Source of the DNA: Mycobacterium sp. 1245805.9
GTDB taxonomy: Bacteria > Actinomycetota > Actinomycetes > Mycobacteriales > Mycobacteriaceae
Assembly: GCF_001672915.1 (NCBI RefSeq)
Contig: NZ_LZKR01000210.1
Location: 1-64,000 of the forward strand
Reading direction: 5' to 3'
Length of the DNA stretch: 64,000 bases
The notes beneath the pieces are model-generated. The model was not told the DNA's origin. It made no database searches and saw only the letters and a program-made list of their open reading frames with translations. The translations under genes and the position numbers were made by a program. Below are positions 29,201 to 38,308 of this stretch, piece after piece. Position 1 is the first letter of the stretch. Each line of letters starts with the position of its first letter.

Positions 29201-32200
29201 TCGACGCGCTGACCGCGCGGGGGCACCGGCACCAAATCGTGGGCCTGCCGGTGTCCGACGCGGACGCGGATCGGCTGCAAGGCGTGTTGCGTAGCGCGGT
29301 GGCGGACGAACCCTCGCTGCGGATCCTGCATCTCGCGGCCCTCGGATCGGACACGACACCGTCGACGCAATCGCTGTTGCGGATGCAGCACCAGGCCCTG
29401 AGCGGAACCCGGCGCCTCTTCCGCGCCGCGGCCGCCGCCGAACTGCGCGCGCCCATCTGGCTGGTAACCCGCGGCGCCCAACGGGTCACCGCCGCGGACA
29501 AGGTGTCACCGGCGCAGTCCTGCCTGTGGGGCTTCGGTCGCGCCGCCGCCCTGGAACATCCCCGACTGTGGGGCGGGCTGGCCGATTTGGCCGGCGGCGG
29601 CGCTGACCAGTGGGCCCGGCTGGTCGAGCAGCTGGAGGCGGCGCCGGCCGGTGAGGACCAATTCGCGCTTCGCGACCAGGCGGTCTACGTTCCGCGGCTG
29701 ACTCGGCGCACGGGGCAGCCGGCCGCGACGCCGCTGGCACTGCGTGCGGACGCGACGTATCTGGTGACCGGCGGGCTCGGTGCGATCGGGCTGGAGGTCG
29801 CCGAATACCTGGCCGCGCACGGCGCGCGGCACCTGGTGCTGACCAGCCGGCGCGCACCCAGCGAGGCCGCGCAACAGCGCATCGACGCGATCGGCGAACA
29901 GACCGGCGCCGAGGTCCGGGTCATCACGGCCGACGTGGCCAACCCGCACCACGTCGCTCACGTCTTGGCCACCCTGCGGGCCGACCTCCCGCCGCTGGCC
30001 GGGATCGTCCATGCCGCGGGCGAGATCAGCACCACCCCGCTGCAGGCCCTGGACGACGCCGAGGTGGATCGGGTGTTCGCCGGGAAGGTTTGGGGCGCTT
30101 GGAATTTGAGCGAAGCCACCGCGGACCTGAAGCTGGACTTCTTCCTGAGCACCTCCTCGATCGCCGGGGTGTGGGGCGCCGGCGGCCAGACCGCCTACAG
30201 CGCGGCCAACGCCTTCCTCGACGGGTTGACCTGGCGGCTGCGTGAGCAGGGTGTGCCCGGGATCAGCGTCAACTTCGGTCCGTGGTCGAACGCGGGCATG
30301 GCCGACGAGGCCGCCCGCGCGGAACTGGACAAGCGTGGTGTGCGGCCGTTGTCGCCCGCCGATGCGTTGGCGGGCATGGCCGAGCTGATCGCGTCCTCGG
30401 ACAAGGGCGCCTCACACGGCGTCGTGGCCCGCATCGACTGGGCCAAGTTCCTGCCGCTCTACCAGATGGCCGGCAAGCGAGGCTTCTTCACGCAGTTGCA
30501 GCGCGAGGTGCCCACCGAGATGGCGGGGGCTGAGCAGGCCTCTTCCTCGGGGTCCACCCAATTGGTGGAACGGCTCACCGCCGCCCCGGTGCAGCAGCGC
30601 AAGAAGCTCGTCGTGGACTACCTGCGCGACGCCGTCGCGGAGGTCACCCGCATCGACCCCGCGGAAATCCGCGAGGAGGCCGGGCTTTTCGACCTCGGCA
30701 TGGATTCGCTGATGGCCGTCGAGCTGCGGCGCCGGCTCGAGCGCGCGGTGGGCGCGGAGCTGCCGTCGACCCTGGCGATGGACTACCCGCGCATCACCGA
30801 CGTCGCGAATTTCCTCGTCAACGACGTCCTGAGCCTGGACGCCCCGGCGCCGGCGGCCGCGACGGCACAGCCGGTTCCGGCTGCGGCCGCGGTGACGGCG
30901 CGCACCGACGAGCCGATCGCGATCGTCGCGGTGGCCTGCCGCTTCCCGGGCGCGCCGGACCCCGAGGCGTACTGGGAGCTGCTGTCCGGCGGTGTCGACG
31001 CGATCCGGGAGATCCCGGACGACCGCTTCGACGTCGACGAGTACTACGACCCGGATCCCGAGGCGCCGGGCAAGATCTACACCCGCTACGGCGGATACCT
31101 GGAAAGCATCGACGGATTCGATCCGGAGTTCTTCGGCATCTCCCCGCGCGAGGCCGTATGGATGGACCCGCAGCAGCGGCTGATGCTGGAGATCGCGTGG
31201 GAGGGCCTGGAGCGTGCCGGGTATGCGCCAGCGGGGTTGCGCGGCAGTCGAACCGGCGTGTTCGTGGGCGTGGCCGCCAACGAGTATTCGCAGCTGCTGA
31301 ACGCCAACTCGGTCGACACCATCGAGGCCCACTTCATCACCGGCAACGCGCTCAACGTCATCGCGGGCCGGGTCGCGTTCGCGCTCGGGCTGGAGGGGCC
31401 GGCGATGGCGGTGGACACCGCCTGCAGCGCCTCGCTGGTGGCGGTCCATCAGGCCTGCCAGGCCCTGCATTCCGGTGACTGCGACATGGCGCTGGCCGGC
31501 GGGGTGAACGTCTTGGTGAGCCCGGCGTCCATCGTCGCCACCTCGCGCGCCCGAATGCTTGCCGCCGACGGCCGTTGCAAGACGTTCGACGCGGCCGCGA
31601 ACGGCTACGCGCGCAGCGAGGGCTGCGGGATCCTGGTGCTCAAGCGGCTGAGCGACGCCGAGCGCGACGGCGACCAGATCTGCGCCGTCATCCGGGGCAG
31701 CGCGGTCAACCAGGACGGCGCATCGAGCGGTTTGACGGTGCCCAATGGTGGCGCGCAGCAACGCCTTATCGCCGCCACACTGGCCCGGGCCGGTGTCGAG
31801 GGTCGCGATGTCGACTACCTCGAGGCGCACGGCACGGGCACCTCGCTGGGTGACCCGATCGAGGTCCAGGCCGCCGCGGCCGTGTACGGCGCCGGCCGGG
31901 AGCCGAACCGGCCGCTGCTGATCGGATCGGCGAAGACCAACATCGGTCACCTCGAATCGGCCGCCGGGATCGCCGGCCTGATCAAGGTCGTGTTGTCGTT
32001 GCAGCACGAAACATTGCCCCAGAACCTGCACTTCGAGAACCCGTCGCCGAACATTCCGTGGGACTCGCTGCCGGTGCGGGTGGTGGACCAGCCGCTTCCG
32101 TGGCACGCCAACGGCCGCCCGCGCCGCGCCGGGACGAGTTCCTTCGGGTTCTCCGGCACGAACGCGCACGTCCTCATCGAGGAGGCGCCGCCGAAATCCG

Positions 32201-35200
32201 AAGTCCCCGAGGAGCCTTCGGCGCCCGACGCCGCCTCCGACGTCACTGCGACCGAACCGGCCAGCGTGCTGGCCCTGTCCGCGCGGTCGCCGCAGGCGCT
32301 GGTGTCGTTGGCGCAGCGCTACGGCGCCTGGCTGGACGAGCACCCCGAGGCCGACATCACCGACGTGTGCTACACGGCCGCGGTGGGGCGTTCGCATTTC
32401 GAACACCGGGCCGCGCTGGTGGTGGACTCGGTTCAGGCAGCCCGCGAGCTGCTGACCGGGCTAGCCGAGAACCGGCTGGGACCGGGCGCGGTGCGCGGCG
32501 AGTGCGGCGACCCGCCGAAGACGGCGTGGCTGTTCACCGGGCAGGGCAGCCAATATTCGGGCATGGCGCGCGAGTTGTTCGACACCGAGCCGGTTTTCGC
32601 CGACACCGTCAAGCAATGCGCGGAAGCGATCGATGGCATGCTCCCGCGCCCGTTGCTCGAGGTGATGTTCGACGAGGAGGCCGCGGACACCCTGCGGCAC
32701 ACCTCGTTCGCCCAGCCGGCGCTGTTCGCCGTCGAGATGGGCCTGGCCCGGCTGTGGCAGTCCTGGGGCGTCGAGCCCGACGTGGTGCTGGGCCACAGCG
32801 TGGGCCAGTACGCGGCGGCCTGCGTGGCCGGCGTGTTCAGCCTCGAGGACGGGGCCCGGCTGATGGCCGAGCGTGGCCGGCTGTTCGGTGAGCTGCCCGA
32901 GGGCGGCCGGATGGTGGCGGTATTCGCCGACGCCCAGCAGGTGGAACGCATCGCCGACGAATTTCCGCACATCTCGGTCGCCGCGTACAACGGCCCCAAC
33001 ACGGTGCTGTCGGGTCCGGCCGCGGACCTGGAGCAGATCGTCGCCAGGCTCAGCGCCGACGGCACCCGCTGCACCTGGCTGGAGACCAGTCACGCCTTCC
33101 ACTCGGAGCTGCTGGAGCCTGCGCTCGACGAATTCGAGTCGTACGCAAAGGGATTCGGGTTCGCCGTGCCGACCCTGCCCCTGGTGTGCAACCGCACCGG
33201 CGCGGTCATCACCGCGGAGACCCCCCTGGACGCGCCGTACTGGCGGCGGCACTCCCGCCAGCCGGTGCAGTTCGCCGAAAGCGTGCAAACGGTGGCGGCG
33301 CTGGGCTGCTCGGTGTTGATGGAGATCGGTCCGCAACCGGTGTTGACCGGGGCCGCGGTGCAGGCGTGGCCGGAATCGTCGGCCACCCCGCGTTCCATCG
33401 TGTCGCTGCGCAAGGGCGTCGACGCCTGGCAGCAGATGGCGGAAGCCCTGGCCGCGGTCTACGTGTCGGGCCACCGGCCCGATTTCGCAGCGCTGTACCA
33501 CCGGCCGCACCACACGGTCGAGTTGCCCACCTACCCGTTCCAGCGCCGTCGCTTCTGGCCCAAGACCGCCGACGTCGCGATCGACGGCGCCGTCGCATCC
33601 GGAATCCTGGGCAGCGCAAAGGATCTCGCCTCCGGCGACTCGGTCTACACCAGCAGGTGGTCCGTCAAGTCGCAGCCGTGGCTTTCCGATCACGTCATCT
33701 ACGGCACCGTCGTCGTTCCGGGCGCGACATACGCGGCGATGGCCATCGCCGCGATCGGGGCACCGGCCCAGGTGCGCGACGTCTTCTTCTACGAACCGAT
33801 CATCCTGCCGGACAAGAACTCCCGGGAGGTGCAGCTGACCGTGCATCCCCTCGAGGACGGGGGCGGCTGGACCTTCCAGGTGCACAGCCGCCCGTACGGC
33901 GATCGCGACGCCGAGTGGTCGTTGAACGCCGACGGCCGGATCGTCGGCGCTGACAGCGACGCGGCGGACGAGCCCGCATCGGAGCCGGCGGAATCCATCG
34001 ACGCCGCGTGCGAGAGGCTGGGCCGCACGCGCCCGCAGCAGCTGTTCGACACCTTCGCCGACATGGAGCTGACCTGGGGCCCGACCTGGTCCACCTCGCT
34101 CAAATCGCTGTGGGCCGGTGACGGCGAGGCGGTCGGCGACATCGCCATCGGCGAGGAGCTTGCCGAACAGCTCGGCAGCGAGCCGATCCACCCGGTGCTG
34201 CTCGACCTGTGCACCGGAATCGCCTTCCCGGCCTTGGAGGCGGCGCTCTCGGCGACCGAGGACGGCCAGGGCCTGAGCGACCTGTTCCTGCCGCTGCGGT
34301 ACGGGCGGGTGGTGCTGCACGACAAGATGCCGCGGCGCTTCTACTGCCGCGCACGGTGGCAGAGCGGCGGCCTGGACAGCGAAACGCAGGCCTTCGATCT
34401 CGATTTCGTGGATCGCGACGGCCGCCAGCTGGGCGAGATCCGCGACTTCACGGTCAAGCGAGCGCCCCGGGAGGCGCTGCTGCGCGGGCTCGGCGGCGAC
34501 GCCACCCGCAACCTGTACACCCTCGGTTGGGAGGAAGTGCCGGCCCCGGCATCGGACAGCGCGGAGAAGAACGGCGACGGCACCTGGCTGATCGCCGGGT
34601 TCGACGAGCTCGCGGCCGCGGTGCCGGGTTGCGTCTCGTTGGGCCGTGCCTCGCTGGACGCCGAGCACTTGAAGCGGCTGCTCGCCGAGGCGCAGGAGCG
34701 CGGCGCCCCCGTCTCCGGCGTCGTCTGGCGCAGCCCTGGGCGGCCCGAGACCGAAGAGGCGGGCGCCGAATTCGCCGCGCGGCTGGAGACCGAGATCGAC
34801 GAGCTGCTCACGGTGGTGCGCACGCTGCTGGCGCAGCAGGACCTGAAGCTCACCGGCGGACTGTGGATCGTCACCGAGCGCGCGGTGGCGACCGAGTCCG
34901 GCGAGCCGGTGGACTCGGCGCAGGCCGCGCTGTGGGGCTTCGGGCGCACCGTGATCACCGAGCAGCCGAGCCTGCGCTGCCGGCTGGTCGACTGCGACGG
35001 GGCCGACGATGCCGTGCGCTCGCTGGCCGGCCTGCTCGGCACGCCCGCTGACGAGCCCGAACTTGCACTGCGCCAAGGAAAGTACTTCGTGCCGCGGCTG
35101 CTGCCGTGGGCGCGCGACGGCCATCTCGAGGTACCGCGCTCGACCGACTACCTGCTGGATGTGACCGAACGCGGCGCGATCGACAACCTTCGGCTGTCCG

Positions 35201-37221
35201 AGATCCACGTCCCGGCGCCGGGCGCGGGTGAGGTGCAGATCCGGGTGGAGGCCGCGGGCCTCAACTTCCGGGACGTGCTCAACGTGCTCGGCCTGTATCC
35301 GGGCGATCCGGGACGGATCGGCGGCGGTGACCTCGCCGGCGTCGTCACCGAATTGGGTTCCGGCGTAACCGGTTTCGAGGTCGGCCAGCGCGTCTTCGGC
35401 TTCATGCCGGGATCGTTCACCACCCGGGTCAACGTGCCGGCCCAGTTCCTGGCGGCGGTGCCCAACGGGGTGAGCGCCGTGGGAGCGGCGACCATCCCCG
35501 CGGGGGCGCTGACGACCCGGCTGGCGTTCGACTGGGCGAAGGTGGGGCCCGGCGACCGGGTGCTGATCCACGCCGCCAGCGGCGGTGTCGGTCTGGCCGC
35601 GATCCAGATCGCCCAGCAGCGCGGCGCGACCGTGTTCGCCACCGCCAGCGCCTACAAGCGCGCGACGCTGCGCAAGATGGGCGTGGAACACATCTACGAC
35701 TCGCGCAGTACCGATTTCGCCGACCAGATCCTCGCCGACACCGGCGGCGCCGGGGTCGACGTGGTGCTCAACAGCCTCACGAACGAGGGGTTCATCGAAG
35801 CGACGGTGCGGGCGACCGCCCAGGGCGGCCGGTTCGCCGAGATCGCCAAACGGGACATCTGGACGCGCGAGCAGATGGCGGCGGCCCGCCCCGACATCGC
35901 CTACGAGATCATCGCGCTGGACTGGTGCATCGAGCACGAACCCGACCGGACCGGGAGCCTGCTGGGCGAGCTGGCGGACAGCATGGCCGCCGGCGAACTG
36001 GCGCCGCTCGCGGCCGAGGTCTATCCGGTGACGGAGGCGAAGACCGCGTTCCGGCGCATGCAGCAGGCGCGGCACATCGGCAAGATCGTGCTGCAGATGC
36101 CGCAACCGCTGCAGCCGCGCGGAGACCGCAGCTACCTGATCACCGGCGGCGTCGGGGCGCTGGGCCTGCACACGGCGGCCCACCTGGCCCAGCTCGGCGC
36201 CGGTGACATCGTGCTGACCAGCCGCCGCGCACCCGACGCGGACGCACAGCTGGCCATCGACGACATCACCGAGCGCTACCGCAGCCGCATCCACGTTGTC
36301 ACGGCCGACGTCGGCGACGAGCCCGAGGTGGAACGGCTGCTGGAGCGGATCCGGGCGGAGTTGCCGCCGCTGGCGGGGGTGGCGCACCTGGCGGGCGTCC
36401 TCGAGGACGCGCTGCTGCCCCAGCAGAGCCTCGAAGGGTTCCGCAAGGCGCTGGCGCCCAAGGCCTTCGGCGCCTGCCACCTGCACCGGCTCACGAAGAA
36501 CGACGACCTCGACTTCTTCATCGTCTACTCGTCGGCCTCGAGCGTGATCGGCTCGCCCGGCCAGGCCAACTACGCGACCGCCAACGCGCTGCTCGACGGG
36601 CTCGTCGCGGAGCGCCGGGCCCAAGGCCTGCCGGCGACGGCGATCAACTGGGGTCCGTGGGCGAAGGGCGGCATGGCCACCTCGCACGCCGCGCGCGCCA
36701 ACCTCAGCGCGCAGGGCCTGATCCCGCTGGAGCCCTCGGCCGCCCTCAACGCGCTCGACGAGATCCTGGCCCACGGAACCGGGCAGGCGACCGTCATCAA
36801 GGCCAATTGGCAGCGCGCCGCGAAGGGGCTGGGCGCCTCCCGCCCGGCGATGCTCGACCACGTGCTGCCGAGCGCGGTCACGGCGACCCGGGGCGACAGC
36901 GAGTTGCTGCGGCAACTGCACGAGGTGCCCGAGGCGGAGCGCGGCAGCTTCCTGACCGAATATCTGCGCTACGAAGTCCAGAATTTCCTGAGGCTCGCGC
37001 AACCGCCGGCCGCAACCAGCCGGTTCCTGGAGCTGGGCACCGATTCCCTGATGGCGGTCGAATTCAGCAACCGGTTGCTCCCGCAGTTCGGTGGCGCGTT
37101 CACGATCAGCGCCACCGCGGTATTCGACTATCCGACCATCGGGTCGCTGGCCGAGTACCTGGCCGGGCAGGTGCCGGAATCGGACAAGGCGGATTCGGTC
37201 GGCCTGGCCGAGCCCACGTAA
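26221..37221 (+). CDS. Two-module type I polyketide synthase, GPL Pks type (KS-AT-KR-ACP / KS-AT-DH-ER-KR-ACP)
   Basis: This 3666-aa megasynthase would perform two extension rounds. Module 1: KS (Cys184 in DTACSSS), AT (Ser635 in GHSVG, HAFH = malonyl type), KR (YLVTGGLGAIG from about 1180, with the Tyr in TAYSAANAF) and ACP (Ser1496 in LGMDSL). Module 2: KS from about 1562 (Cys1735), AT (Ser2193, HAFH), DH (His2491 in LSDHVIYGTVVVPG), ER (about 2975-3290, AASGGVGLAAIQIA), KR (from about 3305, YLITGGVGALG) and ACP (Ser3609 in LGTDSL). There is no thioesterase, so the chain must be handed on, plausibly to the starter C domain of the NRPS. Read in order, module 1 leaves a hydroxyl and module 2 reduces fully. 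The order equals that known for the GPL Pks. Start ATG 26221 overlaps the stop of the mbtH remnant. Confidence 0.95.
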   Translation: MTDLRGSQGTGERFAIVGYAVRLPGAADADAFWEVLAEGRDAISEVPPDRWDVDEFYDPDPDAPGKIVSRRAGFIDDATGFDAPFFGLSNRETMLIDPQHRILLETAWQAVEHSGTAPSALANTKTGVFMGLGTHDYLGLISEQLSYEEIEAYVAIGTSSAAGAGRISYGLGLQGPAVSVDTACSSSLVAVHQACQALRFGECDLALAGGVNVLLSAKTAMTFSHAHMLAPDGKCKTFDAAADGYVRGEGAGVVVVKRLEDAIRDGDRIRAVIRGSAVNQDGASGGLTVPNGVAQQRVIAEALQCAGVAPGDVGYLEAHGTGTSLGDPIEVQAAGAALGKEREADRPLLIGSVKTNIGHLEAAAGIAGLIKVILSLEHEVLPKHLNFSKPSPHIPWDRLPVRVVDEAQPWPRDGRPRIAGVSSFGFSGTNSHIIIEEAPQLAPVAAAPAPSDDRRFSLLPLSARNPAALAELAKSYADWLGAHPDASLADVCLTAGAGRSHFEHRAALVVNSTDSAREQLAALADDRPATGLLRGDCTDRPKTAWLFTGQGSQYAGMARELFETEPVFAETMTRCAAAVADVLERPLLDVIFDPDGDDALRQTSYAQPALFAVEMGLARLWQSWGFEPDVVIGHSVGQYTAACVAGVFGLEDGMLLMAERGRLFGSLPDGGRMVAVFAAPERVESMTDEFPSLSVAAYNGANTVLSGPVQDLDQAVAGLEADGVRCDWLDTSHAFHSALLDPVLDEFEAYANRFEFGPPQKTLVCNRTGAALGRSAKLDGAYWRRHARQPVEFAKSVRTLSELHCTMLLEIGPQPILTAAAMRAWPDPATAPRAIASMRRNIADHRQITEALANAYIVGHRPDFAALAPATARKLDLPTYPFQHRQYWFREQRATPTPTPSQGSAVRTQAVGLLEDGRIEELAALLGGGNSDPQTVDVLRQLAAEHNQQRNAQSIVDSRYEIRWEKSAAKASGPGEGAAWLLVSDDAEAVQPLVDALTARGHRHQIVGLPVSDADADRLQGVLRSAVADEPSLRILHLAALGSDTTPSTQSLLRMQHQALSGTRRLFRAAAAAELRAPIWLVTRGAQRVTAADKVSPAQSCLWGFGRAAALEHPRLWGGLADLAGGGADQWARLVEQLEAAPAGEDQFALRDQAVYVPRLTRRTGQPAATPLALRADATYLVTGGLGAIGLEVAEYLAAHGARHLVLTSRRAPSEAAQQRIDAIGEQTGAEVRVITADVANPHHVAHVLATLRADLPPLAGIVHAAGEISTTPLQALDDAEVDRVFAGKVWGAWNLSEATADLKLDFFLSTSSIAGVWGAGGQTAYSAANAFLDGLTWRLREQGVPGISVNFGPWSNAGMADEAARAELDKRGVRPLSPADALAGMAELIASSDKGASHGVVARIDWAKFLPLYQMAGKRGFFTQLQREVPTEMAGAEQASSSGSTQLVERLTAAPVQQRKKLVVDYLRDAVAEVTRIDPAEIREEAGLFDLGMDSLMAVELRRRLERAVGAELPSTLAMDYPRITDVANFLVNDVLSLDAPAPAAATAQPVPAAAAVTARTDEPIAIVAVACRFPGAPDPEAYWELLSGGVDAIREIPDDRFDVDEYYDPDPEAPGKIYTRYGGYLESIDGFDPEFFGISPREAVWMDPQQRLMLEIAWEGLERAGYAPAGLRGSRTGVFVGVAANEYSQLLNANSVDTIEAHFITGNALNVIAGRVAFALGLEGPAMAVDTACSASLVAVHQACQALHSGDCDMALAGGVNVLVSPASIVATSRARMLAADGRCKTFDAAANGYARSEGCGILVLKRLSDAERDGDQICAVIRGSAVNQDGASSGLTVPNGGAQQRLIAATLARAGVEGRDVDYLEAHGTGTSLGDPIEVQAAAAVYGAGREPNRPLLIGSAKTNIGHLESAAGIAGLIKVVLSLQHETLPQNLHFENPSPNIPWDSLPVRVVDQPLPWHANGRPRRAGTSSFGFSGTNAHVLIEEAPPKSEVPEEPSAPDAASDVTATEPASVLALSARSPQALVSLAQRYGAWLDEHPEADITDVCYTAAVGRSHFEHRAALVVDSVQAARELLTGLAENRLGPGAVRGECGDPPKTAWLFTGQGSQYSGMARELFDTEPVFADTVKQCAEAIDGMLPRPLLEVMFDEEAADTLRHTSFAQPALFAVEMGLARLWQSWGVEPDVVLGHSVGQYAAACVAGVFSLEDGARLMAERGRLFGELPEGGRMVAVFADAQQVERIADEFPHISVAAYNGPNTVLSGPAADLEQIVARLSADGTRCTWLETSHAFHSELLEPALDEFESYAKGFGFAVPTLPLVCNRTGAVITAETPLDAPYWRRHSRQPVQFAESVQTVAALGCSVLMEIGPQPVLTGAAVQAWPESSATPRSIVSLRKGVDAWQQMAEALAAVYVSGHRPDFAALYHRPHHTVELPTYPFQRRRFWPKTADVAIDGAVASGILGSAKDLASGDSVYTSRWSVKSQPWLSDHVIYGTVVVPGATYAAMAIAAIGAPAQVRDVFFYEPIILPDKNSREVQLTVHPLEDGGGWTFQVHSRPYGDRDAEWSLNADGRIVGADSDAADEPASEPAESIDAACERLGRTRPQQLFDTFADMELTWGPTWSTSLKSLWAGDGEAVGDIAIGEELAEQLGSEPIHPVLLDLCTGIAFPALEAALSATEDGQGLSDLFLPLRYGRVVLHDKMPRRFYCRARWQSGGLDSETQAFDLDFVDRDGRQLGEIRDFTVKRAPREALLRGLGGDATRNLYTLGWEEVPAPASDSAEKNGDGTWLIAGFDELAAAVPGCVSLGRASLDAEHLKRLLAEAQERGAPVSGVVWRSPGRPETEEAGAEFAARLETEIDELLTVVRTLLAQQDLKLTGGLWIVTERAVATESGEPVDSAQAALWGFGRTVITEQPSLRCRLVDCDGADDAVRSLAGLLGTPADEPELALRQGKYFVPRLLPWARDGHLEVPRSTDYLLDVTERGAIDNLRLSEIHVPAPGAGEVQIRVEAAGLNFRDVLNVLGLYPGDPGRIGGGDLAGVVTELGSGVTGFEVGQRVFGFMPGSFTTRVNVPAQFLAAVPNGVSAVGAATIPAGALTTRLAFDWAKVGPGDRVLIHAASGGVGLAAIQIAQQRGATVFATASAYKRATLRKMGVEHIYDSRSTDFADQILADTGGAGVDVVLNSLTNEGFIEATVRATAQGGRFAEIAKRDIWTREQMAAARPDIAYEIIALDWCIEHEPDRTGSLLGELADSMAAGELAPLAAEVYPVTEAKTAFRRMQQARHIGKIVLQMPQPLQPRGDRSYLITGGVGALGLHTAAHLAQLGAGDIVLTSRRAPDADAQLAIDDITERYRSRIHVVTADVGDEPEVERLLERIRAELPPLAGVAHLAGVLEDALLPQQSLEGFRKALAPKAFGACHLHRLTKNDDLDFFIVYSSASSVIGSPGQANYATANALLDGLVAERRAQGLPATAINWGPWAKGGMATSHAARANLSAQGLIPLEPSAALNALDEILAHGTGQATVIKANWQRAAKGLGASRPAMLDHVLPSAVTATRGDSELLRQLHEVPEAERGSFLTEYLRYEVQNFLRLAQPPAATSRFLELGTDSLMAVEFSNRLLPQFGGAFTISATAVFDYPTIGSLAEYLAGQVPESDKADSVGLAEPT

Positions 37222-37326
37222 TCGTTCCCACGAAAGTCACCGCATCAGGTCGCTAATCAGGAGGCCGATAGCGTTCCCGCTGAGCCTCGCCAGACGGTCA
37301 AGAAACTAGACGGGAGCACGCGGGAC

Positions 37327-38289
37327 GTGGCCATAGCAGGAGAATGCGCCGACCCACCCGAGGTCAGAAAGCGGATTCTCGTTACCGGCGCACCCCGATC
37401 GGGAACGACGTGGACCGGCCGAATGATTTCCCACGCGCCGGGTATGGGTTATATCCACGAGCCCTTCACCCCGGAAAACGGCGACTTGTGCGGCTTCGCC
37501 AATCCCATTAGGGCGAAATTCCAGTACATCACGGACGAGAATTCCAGCAGATTCGCGAAATACCTGGACGATCTGGTTGATTTCAAATACCCGGTGCGAA
37601 CAAATCTCCTGCACGCCAAGAGCGCGCGGGAAGCGGGCCGCAGCCTATTAGCCTTCGCAAATCTTTCCACGCACCGGCTGAGGAAAGACACGGCGGTCAT
37701 GAAAGATCCACACGCCGTATTTTCCGCCCCCTGGTTGGCCCGCCAATTCGACATGAACGTCGTGGTCATGATCCGGCATCCGGCCGCGTTGTGTTCGAGC
37801 CTGAAGATTTTGAATTGGAAATTCGACTTCAACCACTTCCTGCGGCAGCCGCAGCTCATGCGCGAAACCAGGTTGGCCGATTTTGAGCCGGAGATTCGTT
37901 ACTTCGCCGCGCATGAGCAGGAAATCATCCCAGTGGGCGCCCTGTTATGGAACTGCATCTACGCAGTGATCGATGAATACCGCACGCGCTACCCGGGGTG
38001 GCTGTTCCTCAAGCACGAAGAATTGTCCATGGACCCGACGGGTAGTTTCCGGGAAGTCTATGCGACGCTCGGCCTGGAATTCACCACCGGCGTCCGCACC
38101 GCCATCGAGTCGTGTTCGGGCGAACAGAATCCTGCGGAACCGGTGCGGGGTGATGAATTCAGCATCAGGCGCAACAGCAAGGTGAATGTCTCAAACTGGA
38201 AGAGCCGGCTCAGCGACCGCGAAATTCTCACCATCAAGGAGCGGACAAGCGAGGTGTCGACGCTGTTCTACTCGGACCTCGAGTGGTGA
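37327..38289 (+). CDS. Sulfotransferase family protein
   Basis: PAPS-dependent sulfotransferases put a sulfate on a sugar or lipid hydroxyl. This 320-aa protein has the 5'-phosphosulfate loop VTGAPRSGTTWTGRMI at about residues 19-34. The 3'-phosphate site looks like VVVMIRHPAALCSSLKIL near residues 140-157, with Arg and Ser in the usual spacing. It is soluble, with no signal peptide. The GTG start at 37327 has GGGAGC in the preceding bases; the only other in-frame start would cut into the PAPS loop. The gene lies 105 bp after the PKS and is convergent with a methyltransferase. Sulfated GPLs are known in some mycobacteria, so a sulfated sugar on the product is a reasonable expectation. Base composition around 37.4-38.3 kb is more A/T-rich than in the PKS and NRPS genes. 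Confidence 0.85.
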   Translation: MAIAGECADPPEVRKRILVTGAPRSGTTWTGRMISHAPGMGYIHEPFTPENGDLCGFANPIRAKFQYITDENSSRFAKYLDDLVDFKYPVRTNLLHAKSAREAGRSLLAFANLSTHRLRKDTAVMKDPHAVFSAPWLARQFDMNVVVMIRHPAALCSSLKILNWKFDFNHFLRQPQLMRETRLADFEPEIRYFAAHEQEIIPVGALLWNCIYAVIDEYRTRYPGWLFLKHEELSMDPTGSFREVYATLGLEFTTGVRTAIESCSGEQNPAEPVRGDEFSIRRNSKVNVSNWKSRLSDREILTIKERTSEVSTLFYSDLEW

Positions 38290-38290
38290 T

Positions 38291-38307
38291 GTCGTCGAGG
38301 GGACGAC
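38291..38307. terminator. Small hairpin between convergent genes
   Basis: GTCGTC, a five-base loop and GACGAC form a perfect 6-bp stem directly between the stop codons of the convergent sulfotransferase and methyltransferase genes. There is no U-tract, as usual in mycobacteria. A role as bidirectional terminator is plausible but weakly supported. Confidence 0.3.
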
Positions 38308-38308
38308 G

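Noticed and set aside
32461-37002. Minus-strand open frame of 1513 codons opposite the PKS
   Set aside because: Antisense artefact of the PKS codon pattern, with Arg/Gln/Val/His-rich text without motifs. Similar artefacts lie opposite the NRPS genes (41658-44807, 44584-48639, 51460-54426).
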